Assembly: GCF_013408825.1 (NCBI RefSeq)
Contig: NZ_JACCBZ010000006.1
Location: 124,001 to 188,000, forward strand
Reading direction: 5' to 3'
Origin: Mucilaginibacter tundrae
GTDB lineage: Bacteria > Bacteroidota > Bacteroidia > Sphingobacteriales > Sphingobacteriaceae
Length of the DNA stretch: 64,000 bases
Part shown: positions 42,898-52,524 of the stretch, one piece after another
Layout of the letters: the number at the start of each line of letters is the position of its first letter
Numbering within the stretch: the stretch's first letter is position 1
Made by a program: the position numbers and the translations under genes
Notes under the pieces: model-generated
What the model was told of the DNA's origin: nothing
Database searches by the model: none
Seen by the model: the letters and a program-made list of their open reading frames with translations, nothing else

Positions 42898-44613
42898 TTA
42901 ATCTACCTGATTAAGCTGATCTACGTTTTCTTTAACCGCCTTTATTAGCATTATCCTGTCTTCAAACTCTTCGTTCGGGATCAGCGACTTGTTTTTAACC
43001 TTTGTTTTATAGGTATATATGGTATTAACCGAATAGTTCAGGATTTTACCAATAGTTTCGTTATCATGAATACCCAATCGTATCAGGGCAAAAATGCGTA
43101 GTTCACTGTTAAGCAATTGCCCATCGGCTAAATTTATTTGATGATCGGCATCAAATAGTGCGTTAAAATCTTCCACAAATTTGGGGAAGATATTTAAAAA
43201 CACTTTATCAAAACTATGTGACAGGTTTTCACGCTCGAAATTTGTATTCAAGCGGTTTAGCACCATTAGAACCTCTTCGTAACGCTTTTCGCGCATGTTT
43301 TTTTCTATAGAACGCTTAAGCCTGTCAAGTTTCTCAATATAATCCGAGTGCGTGTTGAAAAAATAGCCAATGTATTCATCCTTAATCATATTGGCCTCAT
43401 CAAGCTTTAAATTAAACTGTAATAGGGTACGGTTGGCGTTATCAAGATGCCTGTTTACTTTTAAAAGCGATGCATTGGCTGCATTTAAATCATTGTTTTT
43501 ATTTACGATGATCTGATCAGCAATGCGCAGCTTTTTAAGTTGTTTTAAAACTATGATCGAAAAGATGATCACTAAAAAAACCAACCCGGTTATTATTGAT
43601 GCATAAATAATTAATGATCGCTTTTGTTTCTCTATCCCTCCTATCTGTTCGCTTTCAATAATTGGCATTATATTACTTATCTGCGCTTCGCGGTGCCTCG
43701 CGCCATAAAAATTAGCGTCCTCAATGGCGTTATTTATATAGCTAAAAGCAGTTTTGATATCTCCACGCTGTAAGATGTGAGTAGCGAGATTTGTTAATGC
43801 AACCGACTCTTTTGTAGAATGAGTATTATCAATGATTGCAGATTTTATCAGCATCGACAAACCTTTATCCGGCTGCCCCAATTCAAAATAAACAAAACCT
43901 AAACAGCTATAATTAATTGCGCTGTCCTGATAGCTTTGTTTAAAGCGCAGCAATTGTTCATAAGGAGCTATCGCGGCTTTATAATCTTCACTTCTTAGTA
44001 ATTTTAAACCTAAAGCCGAAAGGTACTCGTATGAACCTGGTTTATTTTCATTTAAAATAGAATCACAATAACTAAAGCCTTTAGAGCTATATTTTTTGTA
44101 GTAATCGTTTATCTTATCAAAATCTGCCAGGTCAAAGTTACTGCGTACTTGTAAAAAAAGATAATTATACCGCTGCTCATTGGTTAGGTACTTAACATTT
44201 ACCTTACTCAAAGTATCTAATCCTTCCTTAAACATACCTGCCGATACCAAGATAAATCCCATATCTAAACGGGAGTAGTTTATTTTATTTTCATCTTTTA
44301 GCACATAAGCGCAAGTGTTTAATTTTTTGCAATAAACATAAGCGGAATCATGAATGAATGATTTGTATTGCTCAAATAATTGATCATAAACATTGTATTT
44401 AGCGCTTTCGGATTTTGCAAATTTTAGTTGTCTTTTTATTTCAGCAATAGTTTCCTGCTTCTTTTTAACAAGCACCTCTTTATTAGCCAATACACTATTA
44501 AGTTTGTTAAGCAAGCTATCAGTAGTTGATTCGGCGTGTACAACAATATTAAACAACAAAACAACCTGCACCAATATCAATAGCCGTATCACTTTAATCA
44601 TATTATACTCCAA
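42898..44613 (-). CDS. SusR-like membrane-spanning regulator (TPR plus DUF6377)
   Basis: A 571-residue protein with signal peptide (to about residue 27), a periplasmic helical tetratricopeptide-like domain (about 30-325), one transmembrane helix (about 333-357), a cytoplasmic coiled coil, and a C-terminal LuxR-type helix-turn-helix ([21 protein letters not shown], then [20 protein letters not shown], about 500-550). This is the DUF6377 architecture, to which the Bacteroides starch regulator SusR appears to belong; periplasmic oligosaccharide would be sensed and passed to the DNA-binding end. It lies between the alpha-glucan locus and the mannan SusC gene, which is divergent from it with 539 bp between, so which locus it controls is not settled. 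An in-frame ATG at 44601 is an alternative start. Confidence 0.82.
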   Translation of the reverse strand: MEYNMIKVIRLLILVQVVLLFNIVVHAESTTDSLLNKLNSVLANKEVLVKKKQETIAEIKRQLKFAKSESAKYNVYDQLFEQYKSFIHDSAYVYCKKLNTCAYVLKDENKINYSRLDMGFILVSAGMFKEGLDTLSKVNVKYLTNEQRYNYLFLQVRSNFDLADFDKINDYYKKYSSKGFSYCDSILNENKPGSYEYLSALGLKLLRSEDYKAAIAPYEQLLRFKQSYQDSAINYSCLGFVYFELGQPDKGLSMLIKSAIIDNTHSTKESVALTNLATHILQRGDIKTAFSYINNAIEDANFYGARHREAQISNIMPIIESEQIGGIEKQKRSLIIYASIITGLVFLVIIFSIIVLKQLKKLRIADQIIVNKNNDLNAANASLLKVNRHLDNANRTLLQFNLKLDEANMIKDEYIGYFFNTHSDYIEKLDRLKRSIEKNMREKRYEEVLMVLNRLNTNFERENLSHSFDKVFLNIFPKFVEDFNALFDADHQINLADGQLLNSELRIFALIRLGIHDNETIGKILNYSVNTIYTYKTKVKNKSLIPNEEFEDRIMLIKAVKENVDQLNQVD

Positions 44614-45152
44614 AATAATTGTAGTTTATAAAGTATTAAATTTATAAAACTTTTTAGTTTTACACACTTAAATCAATAATAATTATCTTTTTTCGGAGTA
44701 ATACTAAATTGAAATATCAGAACACTAAGCCTTGTTACATTTATATATTGATGTAATGAATTTTATATCTGTTAAACCATTCTTAATAACAATTTGATTA
44801 CGCCAAAAATGATTTTTCAGCGGGTTTCACTTGCAACCGTGATTATTAAAAGATGATACTTTTTTCACATCAAATATCATAAAACTATTTATTTCCATAC
44901 AGCAGTTCTTGCTAAATCGAATAAACCGATTCGAAATTTTGAGAGAAAATACAAGTAAACGAGTAGTTAATTGATTATTTATAACAAATAAATGTTAAAA
45001 TAATATCACCCATTGCCTTGCATATTAGTTTGTATACGCTTCGTATACCCTTTTTACAGACAATTTTTAATTATAGAATGGTAAAAAAATATTATAATCC
45101 ATGTCATTCCTAAGGTATTTTTGATATAATCAATTATAAAACTAATCATATT
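44614..45152. promoter_or_regulatory. Divergent region with the mannan susC promoter
   Basis: An AT-rich 539-bp spacer. On the plus strand an exact -7 element TATTTTTG lies at 45116-45123, 29 bp before the SusC ATG; no TTG is found at the expected -33 distance, which would suit an activator-dependent promoter. On the minus strand no exact TAnnTTTG was found before the DUF6377 start. No ORF of note and no strong hairpin were seen. Confidence 0.4.
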
Positions 45153-48100
45153 ATGAGAAAAATTCTACAAATGGCGATGCTGTTTATGGCTCTGCTTGTG
45201 TATGCCCCGGCATTTTCACAAACAACAGGGAGCATAATCACCATCAAAGGAACCGTTAGTGACGGCCAAAATGTTACACTGCCAGGTGTAACGGTTTCAC
45301 TAAAAGGCAGCAGTATTGCTGTAATTACTGATATTAATGGACATTACTCCATTAACATACCACAAAGCAGCAATGCTGTATTGCATTTTAGTTTTGTAGG
45401 TATGGAATCTGCAGATATTGCTGTGGGCGGCAGGACAAATATCAATATATCACTTAAGAATAGCTACAATGAACTTAATGACGTTGTAGTAATTGGTTAC
45501 GGCACACAAAGAAGAGGTGACGTAAACGGTGCTATTTCTTCTGTAACTGCTAAAGACATACAGGATATTCCCCAGCCAAGTATCGACCAGATGCTTCAAG
45601 GTAAAGCCGCAGGCGTAACCGTTACACTAAATTCTGGAGCTCCTGGTAGCGCTACATCGGTGCATATACGTGGTATTACATCTTTTAGCGGAAGCGAACC
45701 ATTATATGTAATAGATGGAGTAGCTATTGATGGTGGGGCGAATAATGCACATCAATTAACAAGTACAGCAAGCCCAAGTGAACAAGAATCCAGCCCTAGT
45801 CCTTTAGCACAATTGAATCCTAATGATATCGAATCTATCGATATATTAAAAGATGCTTCGGCAACAGCCATTTATGGCAGCCGTGGAGCTAATGGTGTTG
45901 TAATTATCACGACTAAAAAAGGCAAAGCAGGATCTGGCAAAATCGATTATGATTTTTACTATGGCGACCAAACACAAGGGAAATTTTTAAACATGATGAC
46001 CTTGCCACAATATGCGTCATTTGAAAACACATTAGCCGACGAATATGGCTTAGGCAGACGCGTTGAATTTTCCAACCCAAGCGCCTTAGGCCCTGGAACT
46101 GATTGGCAGGAAGCAATTTTTAAAAATGCCCCCGAGCAAAGCCACACTCTTTCTATCTCAGGTGGTACTGATAAATCGGATTATTATATATCTGGCGGCT
46201 ATTTTGACCAACAAGGTACGGTTCTTGGTTCAAGCTTTAACCGCTATACATTCCATACCACAGTTAACTCACAGGTAAAAGATTGGTTTAAAGCAGGTAC
46301 GAGTGTTTCTGCTAATCAAAGTTTTACAAACATCGGTTTAGGAAACTCTTATGGCATTATTTACAATGCACTACTTGCAGCACCTGACCAGGCGGTTTAT
46401 AATGCAGATGGTTCTTTTGCAGGACCTGCAGTAGTAAATGGAACTATAGAAGGTGGACGCAATCCGGTTCAAGAAGCGTTAAATATTACCAACACGTTGC
46501 TTAGAAGTAATGTACAAGGTAACGTATATGGCGATATCCTATTTTCAAAAGACTTGACTTTGCATTCAGAAATTGATGGTAATTTTGATTGGAGCAATGC
46601 AAAAACATTTTTACCCACTTATTCTTATGGTGCAACTGGTTCATCGGCAGCATTTGTAAATACTCAAGCCATTTTAAATGAATATAATGCTTCAGATAAC
46701 TACTGGAACTGGGTTGAGCACTTAAACTATAACCACACTTTTGGCAAACATGTGATCTCGGCATTAGTGGGCCGTGAGGTGTGGGAATCAACTTATGATG
46801 GTATACAAGCAGGCACTAAAGGCTTCACAGCTGGTAATACTATTCAAACTTTAAATTTAGGCACACAATCAACCAATAGCTTAGGAGAACCTAAAGGAAG
46901 CACCTCAATGGAGTCGTACCTGGCTCGTATTATTTATACATACGACGACAAGTACAGCATCACTGCCAGTGACCGTAGCGACCGCTCTTCAAACTTTTCC
47001 GAAGGTCATCAAACCGGTTATTTCCCCGGTGTAGCCGTTTCATGGAGATTATCACAGGAAGCGTTTATGTCTGGTGTTGATAAAGTAGTAAGTAATCTAA
47101 AAATTAGATTGGGTTACGGTACTACAGGCAACTCTAACATACCTCAATATCGTTATGGTACTGCAATTACACCTGTAGTCACTGGTTTAGGTACTGGTTT
47201 TAGCTTTTATAATTTTTCAAATCCCAACTTAACTTGGGAAACAGCTATACAAAAAAACATAGGTATTGATTTTAGTTTACTGAATAACAGAATTGATGCA
47301 AGTGTTGACGCGTATGATAAAACTTCAAAAAATTTCCTTTTTCAAAAACCGTTACCTGCTTTCCTTGGTGGTGGAACAGCTGAATATTCCAATCAAGCTG
47401 TTGTACAGTCACCTTACGTTAACGCAGGTGAAATTGATAACAAAGGTATTGAGTTAAGTATCACCAGTCGCAATATTGTTGGAAAAGATTTTAAGTGGAC
47501 AACTAATGTAATATTTAGTCATTTTAATAATAAAGTGACTTCTTTAGATGGTGCGCCTCCAATAATTGGTAACGTATCTACAGGCTTCGGCCCACAAATA
47601 CCAGCTACACTTACCCAGGTTGGTGGCCCGGTTGGAGAATTTTATGGTTACAAAGTAGTAGGCATTATTAAAACCCAGGCGCAATTGCAATACTTAGCGG
47701 CTCATCCTCAAAATGTGTTAGGGATAGCGGGAACTACAGGCGAGCCAATAACCAGCGACAGAACTGTAAGTAACGGTATATATTTAGGTGATATTGAATA
47801 TGCTGGAAATAACAATGGCGCGCCAAATAAAGAATATGATTTAGGTAGCCCAAATCCTGATTTCACTTATAGTATTACGAACACATTCAGCTACAAAGAT
47901 TTTGATCTATCAATATTTCTGAATGGATCATATGGCGGAAAGGTATTAAATGCAGTATCTTTTCAAACAGAAGGTGAATATGGATTGTACATGAATCAAA
48001 CAGCTTCTACAGCAAATTTCTGGACACCATCTAACCCAAACTCTAATATCCCTACACCAAGGTCGGGATTTGGAAATAATAACCTGGTAATGTCTGATAG

Positions 48101-48359
48101 GTTTTTGGAAAGTGCCTCATTCCTGAGGTTACAAAATGTGCGCCTAGGTTACAACTTGCCATCAAGATGGGCTAAATACATTAAAATGAGCCATCTAAAA
48201 GTATTCGTGAGTGGTCAAAATCTTTATGTATTTACTAAATATAGTGGTTTAGATCCTGAGGTAGGATCATTAAATCAAGACCCTACATTACAAAACATAG
48301 ATTATGGCAGGTATCCAACACCAAGAATTATTACAGGTGGACTTAATGCTGAGTTTTAA
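45153..48359 (+). CDS. SusC-family TonB-dependent transporter (beta-mannan locus)
   Basis: A 1068-residue outer-membrane transporter. The signal peptide ends near AFSQ23, then a carboxypeptidase-like domain (about 30-110), a DVVVIGYGTQ box, a plug with DQMLQGKAAGVTVTLNSG and VIDGVAIDG, and a barrel ending in TPRIITGGLNAEF. With the next two genes it forms a complete uptake module. Its assignment to beta-mannan rests on the downstream plus-strand enzyme operon, not on its own sequence. Confidence 0.93.
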   Translation: MRKILQMAMLFMALLVYAPAFSQTTGSIITIKGTVSDGQNVTLPGVTVSLKGSSIAVITDINGHYSINIPQSSNAVLHFSFVGMESADIAVGGRTNINISLKNSYNELNDVVVIGYGTQRRGDVNGAISSVTAKDIQDIPQPSIDQMLQGKAAGVTVTLNSGAPGSATSVHIRGITSFSGSEPLYVIDGVAIDGGANNAHQLTSTASPSEQESSPSPLAQLNPNDIESIDILKDASATAIYGSRGANGVVIITTKKGKAGSGKIDYDFYYGDQTQGKFLNMMTLPQYASFENTLADEYGLGRRVEFSNPSALGPGTDWQEAIFKNAPEQSHTLSISGGTDKSDYYISGGYFDQQGTVLGSSFNRYTFHTTVNSQVKDWFKAGTSVSANQSFTNIGLGNSYGIIYNALLAAPDQAVYNADGSFAGPAVVNGTIEGGRNPVQEALNITNTLLRSNVQGNVYGDILFSKDLTLHSEIDGNFDWSNAKTFLPTYSYGATGSSAAFVNTQAILNEYNASDNYWNWVEHLNYNHTFGKHVISALVGREVWESTYDGIQAGTKGFTAGNTIQTLNLGTQSTNSLGEPKGSTSMESYLARIIYTYDDKYSITASDRSDRSSNFSEGHQTGYFPGVAVSWRLSQEAFMSGVDKVVSNLKIRLGYGTTGNSNIPQYRYGTAITPVVTGLGTGFSFYNFSNPNLTWETAIQKNIGIDFSLLNNRIDASVDAYDKTSKNFLFQKPLPAFLGGGTAEYSNQAVVQSPYVNAGEIDNKGIELSITSRNIVGKDFKWTTNVIFSHFNNKVTSLDGAPPIIGNVSTGFGPQIPATLTQVGGPVGEFYGYKVVGIIKTQAQLQYLAAHPQNVLGIAGTTGEPITSDRTVSNGIYLGDIEYAGNNNGAPNKEYDLGSPNPDFTYSITNTFSYKDFDLSIFLNGSYGGKVLNAVSFQTEGEYGLYMNQTASTANFWTPSNPNSNIPTPRSGFGNNNLVMSDRFLESASFLRLQNVRLGYNLPSRWAKYIKMSHLKVFVSGQNLYVFTKYSGLDPEVGSLNQDPTLQNIDYGRYPTPRIITGGLNAEF

Positions 48360-48377
48360 TCAATAATTTAAAATAAG

Positions 48378-50024
48378 ATGAAAAAACATATAAAATATTT
48401 AATCGGAGCGGCAGTGATTGGTGTGGCTGCAACCGGCTGTAAAAAAGATTTTTTTAACAGGCCTCCCGAAAACGCATCAACAGTAGGAACCTATTATCAA
48501 ACAACTGATGAGGTGCAATCAAGCACAAATATACTCTATGCCGCACCATGGTTCGGCTTTAATGGAAAGGCGTTTTTAGCTATAGGAGATTTGCAAAGCG
48601 GTAACGCGCGTTGTTATTCAGGTACTGATGGAGAGTTTGATCCTTTCGCCAATTTTTCGGAAGGAAATGCTACCCAAGCTGTGCAAAGCACCTGGAACTC
48701 ATTATTTACTGTTGTTGCGCAGGCTAATGCATTGTTAAACAATTTACCAACTGCTGTACCAGCATCTGTACCAACACCTGTTGTTAATAACGCATTAGGC
48801 GAAGGTCATTTAATGCGGGCCGCTGCATATTTTTACTTGGTACGTTTGTTTGGCAATGTACCTATTATTACAGATCCAACTACACAGGTAAATAGCTTTC
48901 AGACCATACCTACCAATTATGTAACTGATGTTTACACTTTTATAATCAATGATTTAAAATTTGCGGAAGCTAATTGCACAAAAAATGTGGCCAGTACTGG
49001 CCACGTATCAAGTGGATCAGCTTCAGCATTATTAGCTAAAGTTTATTTATACGAGCAAGATTATGCCGATGCTAAAACAGAAGCGGAAAAAGTGATCAAC
49101 AGTGGTGAATTTGGCTTAATTGGCTTAGATTTTGGAGGAACATATACAAACCTGTTCGAAACAGCTTATAATAACAACAAAGAATCTATTATAGCACTCC
49201 AATGGACCTCAAATGGTGGCTACGGTTTTGGTAACCAAATACAATCTGTCATAGCCGATGGTGAAAATGGCAACTACCTTACCGGCACCAGCGATGGTTA
49301 TGGCGAACTAGGCCCAACCTGGGATTTACAAGATGCGTTTAAAAATGCTGGTGATAGTATACGCCGCCATGGTTGTATTATGTTACCGGGTGAATATTAT
49401 GCTGAACTTCATAAAGCTACCGGCGGTTATACAACCCCGCTTGCCGTTGATGAGCAAGGTACACACGCCGGCATGAAAAAATATGTAGTAGGCACCCCTG
49501 CTGACAATAATGGCGCAAGCGCAACTCAGGCAACTAGTAATAATACTTATATTATGCGTTATGCTGATGTTTATTTAATTGAATCCGAAGCTATCTTGGG
49601 TTTATCAGCAAACCCTGGTGCAGGCCATGGTATAGATACTAATGCAACTACATCTGATGCGACAGCATTGAAATACTTTAATTTGGTACGCCAGCGTGCC
49701 GGCTTGGCGGCAAGGACTAGCTTTTCCTACAGAGATTTGATCAAGGAAAGGCGCCTTGAATTTGCTATAGAAGGTGAGTATTGGTATGATTTGCAACGCC
49801 TGGATGGCTTTAACGCTACCACGCACCCTGTGGCACGTACAATTATATCTAAACAAAACAGGGGCGATTCTTCTGGTGCAGGTACAGCTCCAAATTATAC
49901 CGATTATACACGCAACACGTTGTATATTACGCCGTCGGATGGAGCCTTTCTGATTCCTATACCAGCTACTGATGTTTCAGCCGATCCAAACCTGTTAAAA
50001 TCTCCGGTTCATTACAAATTCTAA
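48378..50024 (+). CDS. SusD/RagB-family lipoprotein (beta-mannan locus)
   Basis: A 548-residue lipoprotein (Cys21 in AATGC, then KKD). SusD features include DFFNRPPENAST near the start, GEGHLMRAAAYFYLVRLFGN, IMRYADVYLIESEAIL and the C-terminal KERRLEFAIEGEYWYDLQRL. It lies 18 bp downstream of SusC and 13 bp upstream of the IPT-domain gene. Confidence 0.93.
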   Translation: MKKHIKYLIGAAVIGVAATGCKKDFFNRPPENASTVGTYYQTTDEVQSSTNILYAAPWFGFNGKAFLAIGDLQSGNARCYSGTDGEFDPFANFSEGNATQAVQSTWNSLFTVVAQANALLNNLPTAVPASVPTPVVNNALGEGHLMRAAAYFYLVRLFGNVPIITDPTTQVNSFQTIPTNYVTDVYTFIINDLKFAEANCTKNVASTGHVSSGSASALLAKVYLYEQDYADAKTEAEKVINSGEFGLIGLDFGGTYTNLFETAYNNNKESIIALQWTSNGGYGFGNQIQSVIADGENGNYLTGTSDGYGELGPTWDLQDAFKNAGDSIRRHGCIMLPGEYYAELHKATGGYTTPLAVDEQGTHAGMKKYVVGTPADNNGASATQATSNNTYIMRYADVYLIESEAILGLSANPGAGHGIDTNATTSDATALKYFNLVRQRAGLAARTSFSYRDLIKERRLEFAIEGEYWYDLQRLDGFNATTHPVARTIISKQNRGDSSGAGTAPNYTDYTRNTLYITPSDGAFLIPIPATDVSADPNLLKSPVHYKF

Positions 50025-50037
50025 TTTATCATATAAT

Positions 50038-51291
50038 ATGAAAAAGATGATCTTACAATCAAAAAACTTAACCTGGATACTATCGGCATTGATAGTTCTT
50101 GGTTTTGCTTCCTGCCGAAAGGATAATAGCCTTGGCTATACCGCTGGCAGTGGGGCACCCATCATCACTTCTGTTCATACTTTAAGTAAAACAGACACCT
50201 CTAAAACGCCAAGAGTGATAACAGCCATTGATAATAGTGGAAATATCACTCTCGACACTTTAGGTTACCCGATAAATCCTGCTGCTTTTGACTCAGTAAC
50301 AACTAACGGCATTAAACAGGATTATTACGTAATCTATGGTAAAAACCTGGGTAGCACCACTCAAATTACATTTAATGGTGTGGTAGCTTATTTTAACAGA
50401 GCGCTTATTACCGATAATTCACTTATTGTAAGCATTCCAACTACTGTACCTACAGTAGGCTCCGGTGCTACCAACAAATTGGTAGTAACTACCCTACATG
50501 GTTCGGCAACTTACTCTTTTGTTACGCTTACACCAGTACCTACAATTACCGCGGTATCTGACTATGACTTCTGGGCGGGTTCGCAAATAACCTTAACCGG
50601 TTTTGGATTTGCAACAGTTTCGTCCGTAGGTTTAGTAGGCAGTACGGCAACATGTACAATCATTAGTCAAACAGATGACCAATTAACCGTTCAGTTCCCT
50701 ACGGGCCTTACTGTTAATCGCACTAATCTACTACTTACCTATGTGTATAATTCGGCTGGCAGTACCAAAACCGCTACCAGCACGCAGGAATTCAACGACC
50801 TGGATAATGCCTATACTATCTTTTATAAAAACACTTTTCAAAATGCATGGGGTGACAATTCTTGGTCTGCACCTTCAGGTGTATCCACAAACGCCTCCCA
50901 TTCAGGAACTGCTTCTCTTGAAGCAACTTATCCTTCAAACGGGTGGAAGATCGAAGGATGGGCTAATTGGTATCCTAGCTTTACTTATGATCCAAGCTAC
51001 AAGTATCTGACTTTTTGGGTTAAAGGTGGGACTCAAGCTCAAACGCTTACATTAGTTGGCGATCAAGTGGCTGGTGGTTATGGGCAGAATACCTCCCCTG
51101 CCGCCATCCAGCAGATCAACGTTCCGCCTGGTGTATGGACGTTTTACAAGATACCACTTGGCACTGGCAATGGGCAGCTTAATTTCTGGGCTAATGGTAC
51201 CACTGCTAAGCAACTCGGATTCTTCCTTAAGGGACAGGGTTCCGATCCTGACGAAACTATGTACTTCGATGAGGTTGCTTTCCTTAAATAA
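50038..51291 (+). CDS. IPT/TIG-domain surface glycan-binding lipoprotein
   Basis: A 417-residue lipoprotein (Cys22 in FASC, then RKDNS). Two IPT/TIG immunoglobulin-like domains span about residues 35-165 (YGKNLGSTTQITFNG) and 165-250 (LTGFGFATVSSVGLVG). The C-terminal 160 residues form a jelly-roll-like binding domain (YPSNGWKIEGWANWYPSF; ending DETMYFDEVAFLK). This matches the surface glycan-binding proteins encoded after SusC/D in many Bacteroidota loci, including hemicellulose loci. It would hold mannan chains at the surface for the GH26 enzyme. A terminator follows at 51341. Confidence 0.82.
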   Translation: MKKMILQSKNLTWILSALIVLGFASCRKDNSLGYTAGSGAPIITSVHTLSKTDTSKTPRVITAIDNSGNITLDTLGYPINPAAFDSVTTNGIKQDYYVIYGKNLGSTTQITFNGVVAYFNRALITDNSLIVSIPTTVPTVGSGATNKLVVTTLHGSATYSFVTLTPVPTITAVSDYDFWAGSQITLTGFGFATVSSVGLVGSTATCTIISQTDDQLTVQFPTGLTVNRTNLLLTYVYNSAGSTKTATSTQEFNDLDNAYTIFYKNTFQNAWGDNSWSAPSGVSTNASHSGTASLEATYPSNGWKIEGWANWYPSFTYDPSYKYLTFWVKGGTQAQTLTLVGDQVAGGYGQNTSPAAIQQINVPPGVWTFYKIPLGTGNGQLNFWANGTTAKQLGFFLKGQGSDPDETMYFDEVAFLK

Positions 51292-51340
51292 TTAAGGGTA
51301 ACATTAATTAACCCTGTCGATAATAAAATTGGTTAATTAT

Positions 51341-51376
51341 AAAAAGAAGCTGTCTCAAAAGGGCAGCTTCTTTTTT
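51341..51376 (+). terminator. Terminator after the mannan SusC/D/binding-protein module
   Basis: AAAAAGAAGCTG (51341-51352) pairs with CAGCTTCTTTTTT (51364-51376), extended by a T-G and a C-G pair inside, and ends in a T run. It lies 50 bp past the stop of the binding protein and separates it from the AraC gene and the enzyme operon. Confidence 0.85.
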
Positions 51377-51418
51377 GAAATAGGAATTGTGTTTTAACAT
51401 TAATGATTAATAATATGT

Positions 51419-51426
51419 TAAATTTG
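51419..51426 (+). promoter_or_regulatory. Candidate -7 element of the AraC gene (TAAATTTG)
   Basis: This is an exact TAnnTTTG match 43 bp before the AraC ATG and 42 bp after the preceding terminator. The nearest upstream TTG (51387-51389) is 29 bp away, too far for a standard -33 element. Confidence 0.35.
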
Positions 51427-51469
51427 TATCAATATCTTAACCAATTAAGTATATCTCAAATTTATTGAT

Positions 51470-52345
51470 ATGACAAGTAACGTAATGCGCGAAATTACGC
51501 CGTTAACTCCCGGTGATTGTTTTACAATTTTTTCAAGGGTTAAACAAAAATTCGACTTCCCGTTGCACTACCATGAGGAGTATGAGCTTAATTTGATCAT
51601 CAACGCAAAAGGGGCAAAACGGGTTGTTGGGGGACACATTGAGGTAATTGACGACCTGGAGCTGGTACTTGTTGGCCCAAATGTATATCACGCTTGGTTT
51701 ACACATCAATGCCAAAGTAAGTCAATTACCGAAGTAACTATACAGTTCCATAAGGATTTATTTGATGATAAATTTTTGAGGCGCAACCAGTTAAGCTTTG
51801 TTAAAAACATGATAGAGCGCTCGCAAAGAGGCATATTATTCTCGCCCGAAACCATAGCGGCATTAAAAGACCGCATATCGTCATTAAACAAAAAAAGCGG
51901 GTTTGATTCGGTACTGGAACTATTGTCCATACTGCACGATCTTTCTATATCCCGCAATATGAAAACGCTCTCGGATTCCAGCTTTTCAAACGAGCAGTTC
52001 CACTACAACAGCAGGCGTATTGAGAAGGTTTTTGAATATATGAACAGCCACTACAATATGCAAATCACACTAGCTGAGGTAGCTAAAATAGCCAACATGC
52101 CCGAAGCATCTTTCAGCAGATTCATAAAAAAAAGAACCGGGAAAACATTTATTGATAGTTTAAATGAAATTCGCCTGGGGCACGCATCAAGAATGCTGAT
52201 CGACACTACTAATACCGTTGCCGAAATTGCTTATAAATGCGGGTTTAACAATATATCGAACTTCAACCGGATATTTAAACGTAAGAAATTCTGCATCCCT
52301 AAAGATTTCCGGGAAACATATACCGGTAACCGGATATTTATATAA
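51470..52345 (+). CDS. AraC-family transcriptional regulator
   Basis: A 291-residue cytoplasmic activator. The N-terminal half is a cupin-like sensing domain (FPLHYHEEYELNLI, VLVGPNVYHAWF). The C-terminal 100 residues hold the paired helix-turn-helix domain of AraC proteins (ITLAEVAKIANMPEASFSRF, then VAEIAYKCGFNNISNFNRIF). It lies between the SusC/D module and the symporter-enzyme operon, both on the plus strand. A role in switching on mannan genes in response to a cytoplasmic sugar such as mannobiose or mannosylglucose is a reasonable inference. The next gene starts 179 bp away. Confidence 0.9.
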   Translation: MTSNVMREITPLTPGDCFTIFSRVKQKFDFPLHYHEEYELNLIINAKGAKRVVGGHIEVIDDLELVLVGPNVYHAWFTHQCQSKSITEVTIQFHKDLFDDKFLRRNQLSFVKNMIERSQRGILFSPETIAALKDRISSLNKKSGFDSVLELLSILHDLSISRNMKTLSDSSFSNEQFHYNSRRIEKVFEYMNSHYNMQITLAEVAKIANMPEASFSRFIKKRTGKTFIDSLNEIRLGHASRMLIDTTNTVAEIAYKCGFNNISNFNRIFKRKKFCIPKDFRETYTGNRIFI

Positions 52346-52524
52346 TCCCGAAAGACCAATTAAGACATTTAATAACAGTTTATGTATTTTAAATGGTTAA
52401 AATAGTATTAGTATACTGTTGACAACCATTTTAATTTAGCTACAGCCAATAAAACCAGTTTTACCCTCCTCTCAAAAGGTAATAAAGCTGTAGCGAGCCA
52501 TATATTAATTTATAAAACACACCC

